From contig NZ_CP110535.1 in the NCBI RefSeq assembly GCF_026104355.1, positions 4,340,001 to 4,404,000 of the forward strand: a stretch of 64,000 nucleotides of DNA, in the 5' to 3' direction. Numbering within the stretch: the stretch's first letter is position 1; each line of letters begins with the position of its first letter. This DNA is from Halomonas sp. BDJS001. Lineage in GTDB: Bacteria > Pseudomonadota > Gammaproteobacteria > Pseudomonadales > Halomonadaceae. The translations under genes and the position numbers were made by a program. The notes under the pieces are model-generated. The model saw only the letters and a list, made by a program, of their open reading frames with translations. It had not been told where the DNA came from and made no database searches. Below are positions 9,917 through 18,381 of the stretch, in pieces.

Positions 9917-10876
9917 CTAAGGCTCAACTGGGTGCGAATCATAATACCTAGGAGCCGTCATTCCTGGAATATATTGCTCAGAAATAAAGTTGCGGCATCG
10001 TTGAGCAAAAGCTTCTACCACCCTTGGAGGCTGTGCTCCTTGTAAAACAGCATACCCAATATACAATGGCCGATGCTGTCCAGAGAGCTGAAGACGAATA
10101 ACCCTTTTCCCGTCCTGGGAGAAATTGGCTTTTGGCCGTACATTAGCGATAGAGTAGCCCAAGCCATTTGCCACCATAGATCGCACGACTTCCAATTGGT
10201 TTGAGCACAACCTGATATTAGGAGCCTCCCCTACGTTTGAGAACAGACTGAGAAAATATTCTCTGCTGTAGGGTAGGTCAAGGAAGATCATCGGAAAGTC
10301 TTTAAGGTCCGTTATTTTGATGGTCGAAAGTTCTGTCAATGGATGGTGGTGACCTACAATAATATGAGGCGGCAGGCCAACCAAAGGAGTAAATTCCACA
10401 TCTTCAAAAACATGGAGATCATAAGTAATCGCGATATCAATCTGTGATCGTCTCAACCCCTCCAGTAGCTCATCATGATCACCTTCTATCAAACTAATCC
10501 GCACACCTGGGAATGCCTTCGCAAAGCCATAGACCACTTCAGGTGCAATCATTGGTGCCAATGAATTAAAGCATCCAACTCGCAGCGGCCCCCTTACTGC
10601 GTTTAGTGAGTCTGAAGCCAAGGTATACAGGTTTTTAGCCTGTTCAACGATTAACTTAGCTTCCTGAAGCACAATGTTGCCTATAGGCGTTAAAGAGACT
10701 CCCTGGGCATGGTGACGTATAAAAAGCTGCACCCCCAATTCTGATTCAATATGAGTAATAGCCGCTGAAATCGAAGGTGAGGATACATGAATTTTTTCAG
10801 AAGCTTTGATTATGCTGCTTTCTTCACCGCATGCTATAAAATATTCAAGTTGGCGATGTGTAATCCTGCTAAGCAT
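9917..10876 (-). CDS. LysR-family transcriptional regulator
   Basis: A 319-residue LysR regulator. The N-terminal winged helix-turn-helix lies at residues 1-65 (RQLEYFIACGEESSIIKASEKI, with VSSPSISAAITHIESELGVQ as recognition region). The C-terminal effector domain runs from about residue 90. The opening resembles the subgroup whose HTH begins with Arg-Gln-Leu-Glu-Tyr-Phe. It is the last gene of a minus-strand series TRAP transporter, dmeF-like pump, LysR, with 70 bp between it and the pump gene. A role controlling the TRAP operon is plausible, but it is not divergent from any gene, so its targets are not evident. Confidence 0.85.
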   Translation of the reverse strand: MLSRITHRQLEYFIACGEESSIIKASEKIHVSSPSISAAITHIESELGVQLFIRHHAQGVSLTPIGNIVLQEAKLIVEQAKNLYTLASDSLNAVRGPLRVGCFNSLAPMIAPEVVYGFAKAFPGVRISLIEGDHDELLEGLRRSQIDIAITYDLHVFEDVEFTPLVGLPPHIIVGHHHPLTELSTIKITDLKDFPMIFLDLPYSREYFLSLFSNVGEAPNIRLCSNQLEVVRSMVANGLGYSIANVRPKANFSQDGKRVIRLQLSGQHRPLYIGYAVLQGAQPPRVVEAFAQRCRNFISEQYIPGMTAPRYYDSHPVEP

Positions 10877-10946
10877 AATATTCTCACTTCAATTAAACCG
10901 TCTAGGGTTAGAATTTACCAGCATCAATAAAAACCTATCTATAAAA

Positions 10947-11894
10947 TCACCACGCATTTTCGCCAACAACATTAACCTCTATAGTTGAGTGGACGATATT
11001 AATTTGAGAGGGAATCAGGCTTCGATATTCATCCGGCGTAAGAGGCTTTTTTGAGATAATAGATACAGCTAGGCTAAGGTTTCCTGCTCCCAGCTCCCAT
11101 ATATGAATATCTACAACTCTATCTGACGATCTTTCTTGAATTGCCTGCTGCACACTTTCAAGCAAGGCTATACTTGGTCGTTTATCTAACAAGTTAGCAG
11201 AGGTTGTGCGCAGCAATTTCCATGACCACCGCGCAATTAAAAAAGCGCCTACAATACCTACTAACGGATCAACCCATAGCAAACCAGTATGCTTCGCCAC
11301 TAACAAAGATATAATCGCCAATAAAGAGGTGAGGGCATCGGCTAGAACATGAAGATATGCGGAACTTAGTGCATGGGATTGCCTAGATGGAGCTACTTGA
11401 TCATCGTTATGTGAATGTGAATGATGATCATGGTTTTTGCCTAAGATGATGGCGCACACTATATTAACCACAAGGCCAATTACCGACACAAGAATCGCCA
11501 TATTAAAATCAATGGCTCGTGGTTGCAGCATGCGCGCCCCACTTTCTACCAGAATGACGCTAGCAAAACCTCCTAACAAAATAGCACCTGCAAACCCCGC
11601 CAATGCATCAACCTTGCCCGTGCCAAAAGTAAAAGAAGGATCATTGGCATGTTTTCTGGCATAGGCATATGCAAAAGCACTAATACCTAATGCAATAGCA
11701 TGTGATCCCATATGGAGACCATCAGCAAGTAGCGCCATGGAACCGAAGAAATATCCTGCTACCACTTCCAAAGCCATTACAGATATAGTGATGAGTGTCA
11801 CAAAGAGGATACGTTTCTCATTCGTGTTTTTTTGATCAAGCCCGAATGAGTGATGATGTTGATAAGCTTCCAAGACACCAGAATGATGATTCAT
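10947..11894 (-). CDS. dmeF: DmeF-type cation diffusion facilitator (Co/Ni efflux)
   Basis: Inner-membrane proton-coupled exporter of divalent metals, 315 residues with six transmembrane helices. The N-terminus HHHSFGLDQKNTNEKR, the metal-site motif ALLADGLHMGSH in TM2, the segment FTFGTGKVDALAGFAGA and the His-rich loop HDHHSHSHN between TM4 and TM5 match the DmeF branch of CDF transporters rather than ZitB/CzcD. TM5 carries HVLADALTSLLAI, which holds the second half of the transport site. A cytoplasmic domain follows from about residue 220. DmeF proteins mainly export cobalt and nickel. The gene sits 34 bp downstream of the TRAP large permease, with no obvious functional link to it. Confidence 0.85.
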   Translation of the reverse strand: MNHHSGVLEAYQHHHSFGLDQKNTNEKRILFVTLITISVMALEVVAGYFFGSMALLADGLHMGSHAIALGISAFAYAYARKHANDPSFTFGTGKVDALAGFAGAILLGGFASVILVESGARMLQPRAIDFNMAILVSVIGLVVNIVCAIILGKNHDHHSHSHNDDQVAPSRQSHALSSAYLHVLADALTSLLAIISLLVAKHTGLLWVDPLVGIVGAFLIARWSWKLLRTTSANLLDKRPSIALLESVQQAIQERSSDRVVDIHIWELGAGNLSLAVSIISKKPLTPDEYRSLIPSQINIVHSTIEVNVVGENAW

Positions 11895-11928
11895 GACAAA
11901 GCCTCAATAAATATTAAAGATGTAAAGT

Positions 11929-13209
11929 TCACTGCATCAATGTTGGCAGTGCCATCGAAAGTTGCGGAATAAATACAAGCAACAGTAGAAAGGCAAATAG
12001 CGTAATAAGAAACAGAGTATTCGCTCGAATAACACTCGTCACATCCTCGTTGCCAATTTTGGCGGCAACCAGCAGCGCTAATGCAACCGGAGGTGTTACT
12101 TGGCCTATCACCACTGTTACTATGATGAGTACACCAAAGTGTAATAAGTCGACATCCATGGCCATCAGCGCTGGCAGAAGTATTGGCATGATCATAGGAA
12201 TCAATGGATCCAATACCATGTCGGCAATAAGCGCCAATAAAAGTAGCACGAGCACCCTTAACACAACTGATTCAAAAGGAAAAAGGGTATCTAAACCAGC
12301 CGCTAAAGCGCTTGGCACACCAGCCTGCGACAATGCCCAGCCGAAGGAAGTTGAGAGCCCGACCACCAGTAGAATTTCCCCTGTCAATACGGTGGAGTCC
12401 ACCATGGCACGATAAAGCTGCGCAAAGCTGAGAGTGCGATAGACCAGCATGGCAAGCACTAGCGCATAAGCAACGGCAAAAGCACCTGCCTCCGAGGGCG
12501 TGAATAGACCCACAACCAACCCACCTAATACTAGAAATGGAAGCCCCATCGGTAATAGCGCTTGCATCCCAGTTGTCAAAACCCGATTCCAAGCAAAATT
12601 ACTTATAGGTTTCCAGCCATGTCGCCGTGCCTGAATAGCCACAATTAGCATTAACAACAGGCCCATCAACAATCCAGGTAGCACTCCCGCCAAAAATAGT
12701 GCTCCTAATGACACACCTGTCACCGCCGAGTAGAGAATCATGGGCGAGCTTGGAGGAATTAAGATGCCAATACCGGATGAGGTTGCTGTTAGCGCGGCTG
12801 CGAATGGGCCTGGATAGTTATTTTGTTTGAGCTTCGGGATCATAATCGACCCAGTACCGGCTAAGTCAGCCACCGAAGTCCCCACCATTCCCCCAAACAT
12901 GATGCTTGAAGTGACATTGACGTGTGCCAAGCCGCCTCGCATCCACCCCACTAAAGCTCCAGCAAATGCGAATAAGCGATCAGCAATGCCACTAGCATTC
13001 ATGATGGCGCCAGCAAAAATGAACAGTGGCATCGTCACAAGAATATAGTCACTGATACCTGCCAGCGTTTGCTGGGGTAATGCTAAGCTCCAGCCACCGC
13101 TAAACATTAGATACATCAGTATGGCCGCCGTCAGGGATACAATGATGGGCACACCCAAAATGACTAACAGACAAAGCAACACGATAGAGGCACAAGCGAG
13201 TAACAACAT
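11929..13209 (-). CDS. TRAP transporter large permease (DctM-type)
   Basis: Large membrane subunit of a tripartite ATP-independent periplasmic transporter, 426 residues with about 12 hydrophobic helices. Typical DctM elements are visible: TMPLFIFAGAIMNASGIADR near residue 55, the ATSSGIGILIPPSSPMILY loop near 140, and LDPLIPMIMPILLPAL near 330. It works with the small permease encoded 13 bp upstream and the binding protein at 14531-15535 in sodium-driven uptake of an organic acid. The C-terminus ends in a hydrophobic helix as usual. The substrate is not determinable; the neighbouring maleate-isomerase-like enzyme suggests a dicarboxylate or related acid. Confidence 0.92.
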   Translation of the reverse strand: MLLLACASIVLLCLLVILGVPIIVSLTAAILMYLMFSGGWSLALPQQTLAGISDYILVTMPLFIFAGAIMNASGIADRLFAFAGALVGWMRGGLAHVNVTSSIMFGGMVGTSVADLAGTGSIMIPKLKQNNYPGPFAAALTATSSGIGILIPPSSPMILYSAVTGVSLGALFLAGVLPGLLMGLLLMLIVAIQARRHGWKPISNFAWNRVLTTGMQALLPMGLPFLVLGGLVVGLFTPSEAGAFAVAYALVLAMLVYRTLSFAQLYRAMVDSTVLTGEILLVVGLSTSFGWALSQAGVPSALAAGLDTLFPFESVVLRVLVLLLLALIADMVLDPLIPMIMPILLPALMAMDVDLLHFGVLIIVTVVIGQVTPPVALALLVAAKIGNEDVTSVIRANTLFLITLFAFLLLLVFIPQLSMALPTLMQ

Positions 13210-13222
13210 GATGCCCCCCCCC

Positions 13223-13744
13223 TCAGCGACGTAAGCTGAGCAAAAAAGCGATGGTCATACCTAAAGAGCCAAATAGCAGCCCACTGTAGACGATACTCTT
13301 CGGCGCTCTGAGCATGGCGGTTACATCGTTCCCGAAGAGATCAATGTATTGCCATGTCAGCCAGCCCAGTACACTCATCACTCCAGCACTGAACAGCGCA
13401 CAAAGTTTGCGCATCAGAATCAAACGAGCGGGCGAGAGAGAGCGGGTCAATAGATCGCAAGAGATCAATGCCCCCCGGATACTGGCTAGCACGATCCCGA
13501 ACGCCGCAACCCACACCATTAAGGCAATGACGACTTCATCAGTCCAAGGTAGCGGGCGGCCAAAAAGATAACGACTGGTGGCATTGGCAAAAACAAGTAA
13601 CGCGATACTACTAATGCAACAGGCTGCGCCTGCTTCGGTTATCTTTACCAGGCCTAACCCTACTTTTGGCACTCGTAACTTCTGTCCTATGTGATAAGAA
13701 GAAGCCATTGCCAAGCGTCCCGAATTAATGATCTTCATTTTCAT
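13223..13744 (-). CDS. TRAP transporter small permease (DctQ-type)
   Basis: Four-helix small membrane subunit of the TRAP carrier, 173 residues. The family motif is visible: NATSRYLFGRPLPWTDEV around residues 52-70, followed by VWVAAFGIVLASIRGA. Its start lies 20 bp inside the end of the maleate-isomerase-like gene, indicating tight operon packing, and it precedes the large permease by 13 bp. The first 30 residues are polar, which is a little long for DctQ, so an internal start is possible. Confidence 0.87.
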   Translation of the reverse strand: MKMKIINSGRLAMASSYHIGQKLRVPKVGLGLVKITEAGAACCISSIALLVFANATSRYLFGRPLPWTDEVVIALMVWVAAFGIVLASIRGALISCDLLTRSLSPARLILMRKLCALFSAGVMSVLGWLTWQYIDLFGNDVTAMLRAPKSIVYSGLLFGSLGMTIAFLLSLRR

Positions 13745-14531
13745 CTGCTCCCTTCGCTAAGCGGTGCTTAAGAAGCGAGCCGTAACCGGGGCGCGCGCCA
13801 TTAACATCCACTGCCTCGAGACAGTGCCAAAAGGAGGCTTGAATAGCAGATATCACGGGCTTACCCAGCTCAGCTTCCAGTGCTTCAATCACCCCCACAG
13901 TACGAAAATTGGTGCAACTGATAAAAATGGCGCTGGCCTCAGGATGATCAACGGATTTCACTAAGTCATACACCTCCTGCAAAGAGACTTCAGCTAATGC
14001 CTGGTCTTCATCAATCCTCAGATTGGCGTGGCGAAGCACTTCATGGCCATTCTCTTGCAGGAAGTTGATCGCTCGTTCATGCACCGCATCCACATAAGGA
14101 GTTGCGAGGGCCACTTTGTCAGCCCCCACAGCTGCTAACGCCGCCAATGTTGCCGTTGAGGCAGTGGTGACTTGCGGGCCTGGCGCCCACTGCTTGAGCT
14201 TTTCGATTAAGGCCTTGTCGTAGGCGGTTCCATGCAGGAATGACGCACTGGTACCACCGAAACAGAGCACATCAATGGGAGCAGAGCCGAGCAATTTTGC
14301 GGCCTGCTCAATTTCTGGAGAGCGCATCATTGCATCAATGCCCTCAAAGGTGACCTTTGGCAGCCGTATACGGGTAGTGTGAGTAGAAACACCAGGAGTC
14401 GACATAGCCCACATTTCAGCCTCCATAACGATGCTTGATGCCATATAAATCAATCCAATACGCGCATCATCGCCGCTACCGTCATAGCGAAACATAGGGT
14501 TGCTCATCGGCTGTTCATGAGATGAATTCAT
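13725..14531 (-). CDS. Maleate isomerase / arylmalonate decarboxylase-family enzyme
   Basis: Asp/Glu-racemase superfamily enzyme, 268 residues. The two half-site cysteines used by maleate cis-trans isomerase and arylmalonate decarboxylase relatives appear to be present: one in IDVLCFGGTSASFLHG (about residue 90) and one in AIFISCTNFRTVGVIEALE (about residue 210). Such enzymes isomerise maleate to fumarate or act on related enolisable acids, without cofactor. The gene lies between the TRAP binding-protein gene and the small-permease gene, sharing bases with both, so it is co-transcribed and probably acts on the imported substrate or its first product. Which reaction it catalyses cannot be decided from sequence alone. 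Confidence 0.8.
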   Translation of the reverse strand: MNSSHEQPMSNPMFRYDGSGDDARIGLIYMASSIVMEAEMWAMSTPGVSTHTTRIRLPKVTFEGIDAMMRSPEIEQAAKLLGSAPIDVLCFGGTSASFLHGTAYDKALIEKLKQWAPGPQVTTASTATLAALAAVGADKVALATPYVDAVHERAINFLQENGHEVLRHANLRIDEDQALAEVSLQEVYDLVKSVDHPEASAIFISCTNFRTVGVIEALEAELGKPVISAIQASFWHCLEAVDVNGARPGYGSLLKHRLAKGADENEDH

Positions 14532-15535
14532 TATCTCAACTCCAGGATATTCTGTGCCTGCTCCCAGAACGCTTCATTCAAACGCTCAGAAATAGCATCA
14601 CGGATGGGCACCGAGGCAGATTGAAAGCTGGCTAAATCAGGCTGGTTAACCGCTACTCCGGCATTGCTAAAGACCTCAACTAACTCGGCATCACTGGTAT
14701 CAGAAAGCTGGCGGGTTTGATTTGCACCCTCCTGAGCAGCGGAGATTACTCGCTCCTGCATTTCAGGCGACAGCGATGCATAACTGTTGGCACTCATGGC
14801 GAGAGTAATAGGGGTGTAAACGTGATTGGTTAAAGAGACGTAATCCTGAACCTCATAAAGAGAGAACTCTTCCAATACTGAAAGCGGATTCTCCTGCCCA
14901 TCCAAAACGCCCTGGCGTAACGCTATATAGACCTCTCCAAGTGACATGGGAGTCGGTGCCGCACCCAACATTTCAAATGCAAGAAGACGTGTTGCGCTGC
15001 CAGGAGTACGCAACTTCAGACCTGAAAGATCCTCCGGCGTATTGATCGGACGACGATTGTTGCTAATCACACGAAAACCAAGCTCTCCAAATGCCAGTAC
15101 TTCAAGGCCACTCTTGTCACGCAATGAGTCGGCCAGCAGGTCGCCAAGCTCTCCATCCAAGGCATCACGCGCGATTTGCTTATCTGCAAAGATAAAAGGC
15201 ATATCGAAAAGCGCGAAATTACTGTCTAGCTCAACGATATCCGACCCGATAGGCAATACTTGCACCTGTTCGGCTCGAAGTAACTGTATCAAATCAGATT
15301 CGCTGCCCAGCGCCCCACCTTCAAAGAACTCAAGTTCAACCTCCTCTTCGGCGCTCGCCTGGAGAGCGTCCCTGAAGCTCGTTAGCATGACATTGAGAGG
15401 GTCACCCGGGGTTGTCTCAACAGCTAGTCTCAGCTCAACAACATCATCACTCGCTAATATTGAGGCCGTCGGAAATGATAAACCGGAGATAAGTGCATAC
15501 GTCAGGAGTTTTCGTTTTAACATGCTTTTTTCCAC
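14531..15535 (-). CDS. TRAP transporter substrate-binding protein (DctP-type)
   Basis: Periplasmic binding protein of a TRAP transporter, about 330 residues. A signal peptide covers the first 28 or so residues (KRKLLTYALISGLSFPTASI, cleavage near ASD). The mature domain has the DctP features LRLAVETTPGDPLNVML, the helix segment LKLRTPGSATRLLAFEMLGA with the substrate-carboxylate arginine near residue 175, and VYIALRQGVLDGQENPLS. A GTG at 15535 and an ATG at 15523 are both possible starts; the ATG gives a more typical signal peptide. It is the first gene of the operon DctP, isomerase, DctQ, DctM. The 272 bp upstream (15536-15807) are AT-rich and should hold the promoter, but I cannot assign elements. 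Confidence 0.9.
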   Translation of the reverse strand: MEKSMLKRKLLTYALISGLSFPTASILASDDVVELRLAVETTPGDPLNVMLTSFRDALQASAEEEVELEFFEGGALGSESDLIQLLRAEQVQVLPIGSDIVELDSNFALFDMPFIFADKQIARDALDGELGDLLADSLRDKSGLEVLAFGELGFRVISNNRRPINTPEDLSGLKLRTPGSATRLLAFEMLGAAPTPMSLGEVYIALRQGVLDGQENPLSVLEEFSLYEVQDYVSLTNHVYTPITLAMSANSYASLSPEMQERVISAAQEGANQTRQLSDTSDAELVEVFSNAGVAVNQPDLASFQSASVPIRDAISERLNEAFWEQAQNILELR

Positions 15536-15807
15536 ACTATAGGGATTATTCAGGCATGCGTTTGCATACCAACTATAAGCATTTTTTGTGCCACTTTTTA
15601 TTAATCGTAAAATTTAAAACACTTGGCAAACAATAAATGCTATTGGATGCTTCCCTGCCTACACCGTTTCACTGAATTTTATTACTGCTGTTATATTTTT
15701 GGATCGTTACGGTGCATTGACTTTTATTACTTCCTTGAAAAACATGGCTGACGTATTCACCATTGAAATGGTATTTGAATCCAAGAAAACACATAACTTC
15801 TTAAGAT

Positions 15808-16971
15808 TTACTTCAGGATTTCCTCGCTTGTGGCAAACCTAGCTAGTCGACGCATCATGGCGTCACACCTATGCAGTTGTTCAATAGCAATAAACTCATC
15901 GGGTTTATGCCCTTGAGCCATGCTCCCAGGCCCGCAAATGACCGCTGGTATTCCTACTTGATGGAATAATCCACCTTCTGTGCCAAAGGCCACCGTGCTG
16001 AAGTCACTGCTGTTAGCCAGTAAGGCAATAAATTTAGCGAGAGGAGCGCTTTGATCCAGCAGTAGCCCGGGATAGGCTTGTAGGTGTTCAAAGTGAATCC
16101 CTGTGTCCGCTTTGACAGCACGCATCTGCGGCTCAAGCTCTTGGCAGGCATACTGTTTTAATTCGCTGCATATCTGTTCGCCATCAGCGCTTGGCAAAGT
16201 GCGAATTTCCCAGTCGAAACAGCAATCAGTGGGCACAATATTGAGTGCATTCCCTCCACTGATAGTGCCGGTCTGTAGCGTGGTAAAAGGAGGGTCAAAC
16301 CGATAATCAAGCTGCTTATCGCGGAGTTCAGCCCCCATTTCCGTTAGCTTTACGATTAAGTGGGAAGCGTACTCAATGGCATTCACACCGTCAGGGGCAT
16401 AGGCAGAGTGACAGGCGGCTCCATGCACATGGCAGCGCATAGCGAGTTTTCCCTTATGCCCTAAGATTGGCTTGAGCTCGGTTGGCTCGCCCACGATGCA
16501 AGCGACAGGAGTATGAGCCTGCTCTTTGATGTACTCCAGGAGGGAGCGCACGCCCAAGCACCCCACTTCTTCATCATAAGAAAAAGCCAAATGTATCGGC
16601 GTGCGTAGAGGGGTTGCCAAGAAGGTGGGCACTGCCGCTAGCATGCAGGCTAGAAAGCCTTTCATGTCGGCGCTGCCGCGACCGTAAAGCTTTCCATCAT
16701 GCTCGGTCAGCTTGAATGGGGGAAAGGCCCACGCCTGACCATCCACCGGCACGACATCTGTATGCCCAGACAGAACAATGCCGCCGCGATCAGCAGGGCC
16801 TATGGTGGCCCACAAGTTGGCTTTGCTACCCGAATCGTTATAGACCAACTGAGAGGCAACCCCTAACTCGTCCAAGTAGCCGCGTATGAATTCAATCAAA
16901 TTCAGGTTGGAAGCACGGCTCACGGTCTCAAAGGCCACCAGTTTTTCTAGCAGCAACCGACTCTGCATCAT
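15808..16971 (-). CDS. ArgE-type M20 acetylornithine deacetylase / amidohydrolase
   Basis: Zinc-dependent M20 metallohydrolase, about 387 residues, closest in layout to ArgE acetylornithine deacetylase. Metal-binding and catalytic motifs are clear: LSGHTDVVPVDG (first metal His and catalytic Asp), GRGSADMKGF (bridging Asp), SYDEEVGCLG (catalytic and metal Glu), CIVGEPTEL and the C-terminal GPGSMAQGHKPDEF (metal His). The preferred start is the ATG at 16971, just after the DUF1028 stop, rather than the upstream codon at 16992. It is third in a RidA, DUF1028, M20 operon with overlapping ends. That company suggests hydrolysis of an N-acyl or carbamoyl amino acid in a catabolic pathway rather than arginine biosynthesis. 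Confidence 0.87.
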   Translation of the reverse strand: MMQSRLLLEKLVAFETVSRASNLNLIEFIRGYLDELGVASQLVYNDSGSKANLWATIGPADRGGIVLSGHTDVVPVDGQAWAFPPFKLTEHDGKLYGRGSADMKGFLACMLAAVPTFLATPLRTPIHLAFSYDEEVGCLGVRSLLEYIKEQAHTPVACIVGEPTELKPILGHKGKLAMRCHVHGAACHSAYAPDGVNAIEYASHLIVKLTEMGAELRDKQLDYRFDPPFTTLQTGTISGGNALNIVPTDCCFDWEIRTLPSADGEQICSELKQYACQELEPQMRAVKADTGIHFEHLQAYPGLLLDQSAPLAKFIALLANSSDFSTVAFGTEGGLFHQVGIPAVICGPGSMAQGHKPDEFIAIEQLHRCDAMMRRLARFATSEEILK

Positions 16972-16972
16972 G

Positions 16973-17641
16973 TCACTCACCGGGCACACCATAGCTGGGA
17001 GCGGCGTCGGGATTGGCCGCCCGCATCACATAATCTTCCAACTGCGGGGCATACCGCAGCCAGTTCTCATATAACGAATCAATCGGCGAATCATGCCAAT
17101 CAACCCGTAAATCAATAACCGGCCACTCAATATTGGGGCGTGCCACGCGAAGGCCCGCAGAGTAAACAGGACCAGCTTCACCACCAGCAGCCACTCCCGC
17201 CTGCATGGCTAATATCAGCCGCTCAGCAAGCTGACCCTCCGAATTCTCGAACGCCTTTACCATCGCCACGGGGACGCGGCTATCAGCCAGTAAATTACCG
17301 GCGGCTACGCAGCCATCGCCTTTAGCCCGTCCCACGATTCCGAGAGCTTTCTCACCGTCGAATAGGGCACTACGCCCCCGTGAGTCGACTACCAGCAACT
17401 GGCGCCACTGAGGGTAATGCTCGTCCTGTAGCAGCGTATCGATCACCTGCTGTGGTGCCATCCCCTCCTTTAACAGCTGGATAGCCTGCATGCCTAAAGC
17501 AGGATTAGTGACATTCTGAGTCAATGCCGCGCCTCCTGGGCCTACAAAAGCGCAGCGACTGGTGACACAGATACTAGATGAACTAACAGCACACCCGGTT
17601 TCGCCGGTTTCCTTACACACTGCAGCAATTGAGAATGTCAC
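16973..17641 (-). CDS. DUF1028 family putative Ntn-hydrolase
   Basis: About 222 residues. The protein begins VTFSIAAVCKETGETGCAVSS and continues with FVGPGGAALTQNVTNP and GEAGPVYSAGLRVA, the conserved landmarks of DUF1028, a family with an Ntn-hydrolase-like fold and no established biochemical role. I place the start at the GTG at 17641, preceded by GGAGGTGAAG, so the start overlaps the RidA stop. A longer reading frame to 17689 lacks support. DUF1028 genes frequently neighbour RidA and amidohydrolase genes, exactly as here, which points to a step in breakdown of an amide or imine intermediate. No function is claimed beyond that. Confidence 0.85.
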   Translation of the reverse strand: MTFSIAAVCKETGETGCAVSSSSICVTSRCAFVGPGGAALTQNVTNPALGMQAIQLLKEGMAPQQVIDTLLQDEHYPQWRQLLVVDSRGRSALFDGEKALGIVGRAKGDGCVAAGNLLADSRVPVAMVKAFENSEGQLAERLILAMQAGVAAGGEAGPVYSAGLRVARPNIEWPVIDLRVDWHDSPIDSLYENWLRYAPQLEDYVMRAANPDAAPSYGVPGE

Positions 17642-18075
17642 TGCTTCACCTCCGGAATAACCGCGATCACATCGATTTCCATCAGCCACTCAGGCTGTGC
17701 TAGCCCCGCCACTACCAGCCCAGTCGAAATGGGGTAAACACCCTTTAGCCACTTGCCCACTTCACGGTATACAGGCTCACGAAAGCGAGGATCGGTAATA
17801 TAAGTTGTTGTTTTAACGATGTGAGAAAGGTGACTGCCTGCTTCATGCAGTAATTGCTGGATATTTTTCATGGCTTGTTCTGCCTGAGCCGCAGGGTCGC
17901 CCAGGCCGACAAGGTTGCCGTCGAAGTCAGTGCCGACCTGACCACGCACATAGATGGTGTTACCCGCTCGCACTGCTTGGCAAAGATCATTATCTAAACT
18001 TTGATTTGGATATGTCGCCTTGGTATTAAACATTCGGATTCGTTCATGGGTTACCGCTCGGGTCGTTTGCTGCAT
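17638..18075 (-). CDS. RidA-family protein (YjgF/YER057c/UK114)
   Basis: Small trimeric protein of the Rid superfamily, 145 residues. Archetypal RidA proteins hydrolyse reactive enamine/imine intermediates such as 2-aminoacrylate. Family segments seen are AVRAGNTIYVRGQVGTDFDG, AAQAEQAMKNIQQLL and ITDPRFREPVYREVGKWL, ending with EWLMEIDVIAVIP. The catalytic arginine of RidA usually sits in a (G)xAR motif near residue 105; here the equivalent region reads PISTGLVVAGLAQPEWL with no Arg. The protein therefore resembles Rid subfamilies without deaminase activity, and the name should not be taken to imply imine hydrolysis. It is first in the operon with DUF1028 and the M20 hydrolase. Confidence 0.83.
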   Translation of the reverse strand: MQQTTRAVTHERIRMFNTKATYPNQSLDNDLCQAVRAGNTIYVRGQVGTDFDGNLVGLGDPAAQAEQAMKNIQQLLHEAGSHLSHIVKTTTYITDPRFREPVYREVGKWLKGVYPISTGLVVAGLAQPEWLMEIDVIAVIPEVKQ

Positions 18076-18381
18076 CAGAGGCCTACCATCGTTAATGTAA
18101 TTTGCTCCCTACTGAAGCTAGCCATCTGATCCGCTTAGCGACAATCACATTATCTGCACCTGCGGTTCAATAAAAACGATCTAGTCCACAAAATACCTAT
18201 TGGTGCATTGAAAGTTGCTGTACCGAAACATGGCTCAAGGTCGCCATGTTCCCCCCTTTGCTTCCGCTTTTCTTAAGCTTGTCTTTAGAAAGGACGAACT
18301 GCCTGACTACTGCCACATCGGTATGCTCAAAAGACCCACCTACGCAAAATATTTTCGGCACCTACTCCCTGGGTAATTCAT
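18076..18381. promoter_or_regulatory. Divergent intergenic region with inverted repeat
   Basis: About 306 bp separate the RidA operon (minus strand) from the ABC-ATPase operon (plus strand), so promoters for both must lie here. The one clear structure is the inverted repeat AACATGGC (18227-18234) and GCCATGTT (18243-18250) with an 8-base spacer, a plausible regulator site. No gene is visible. The ribosome site before the ATG at 18382 is weak. Confidence 0.45.
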
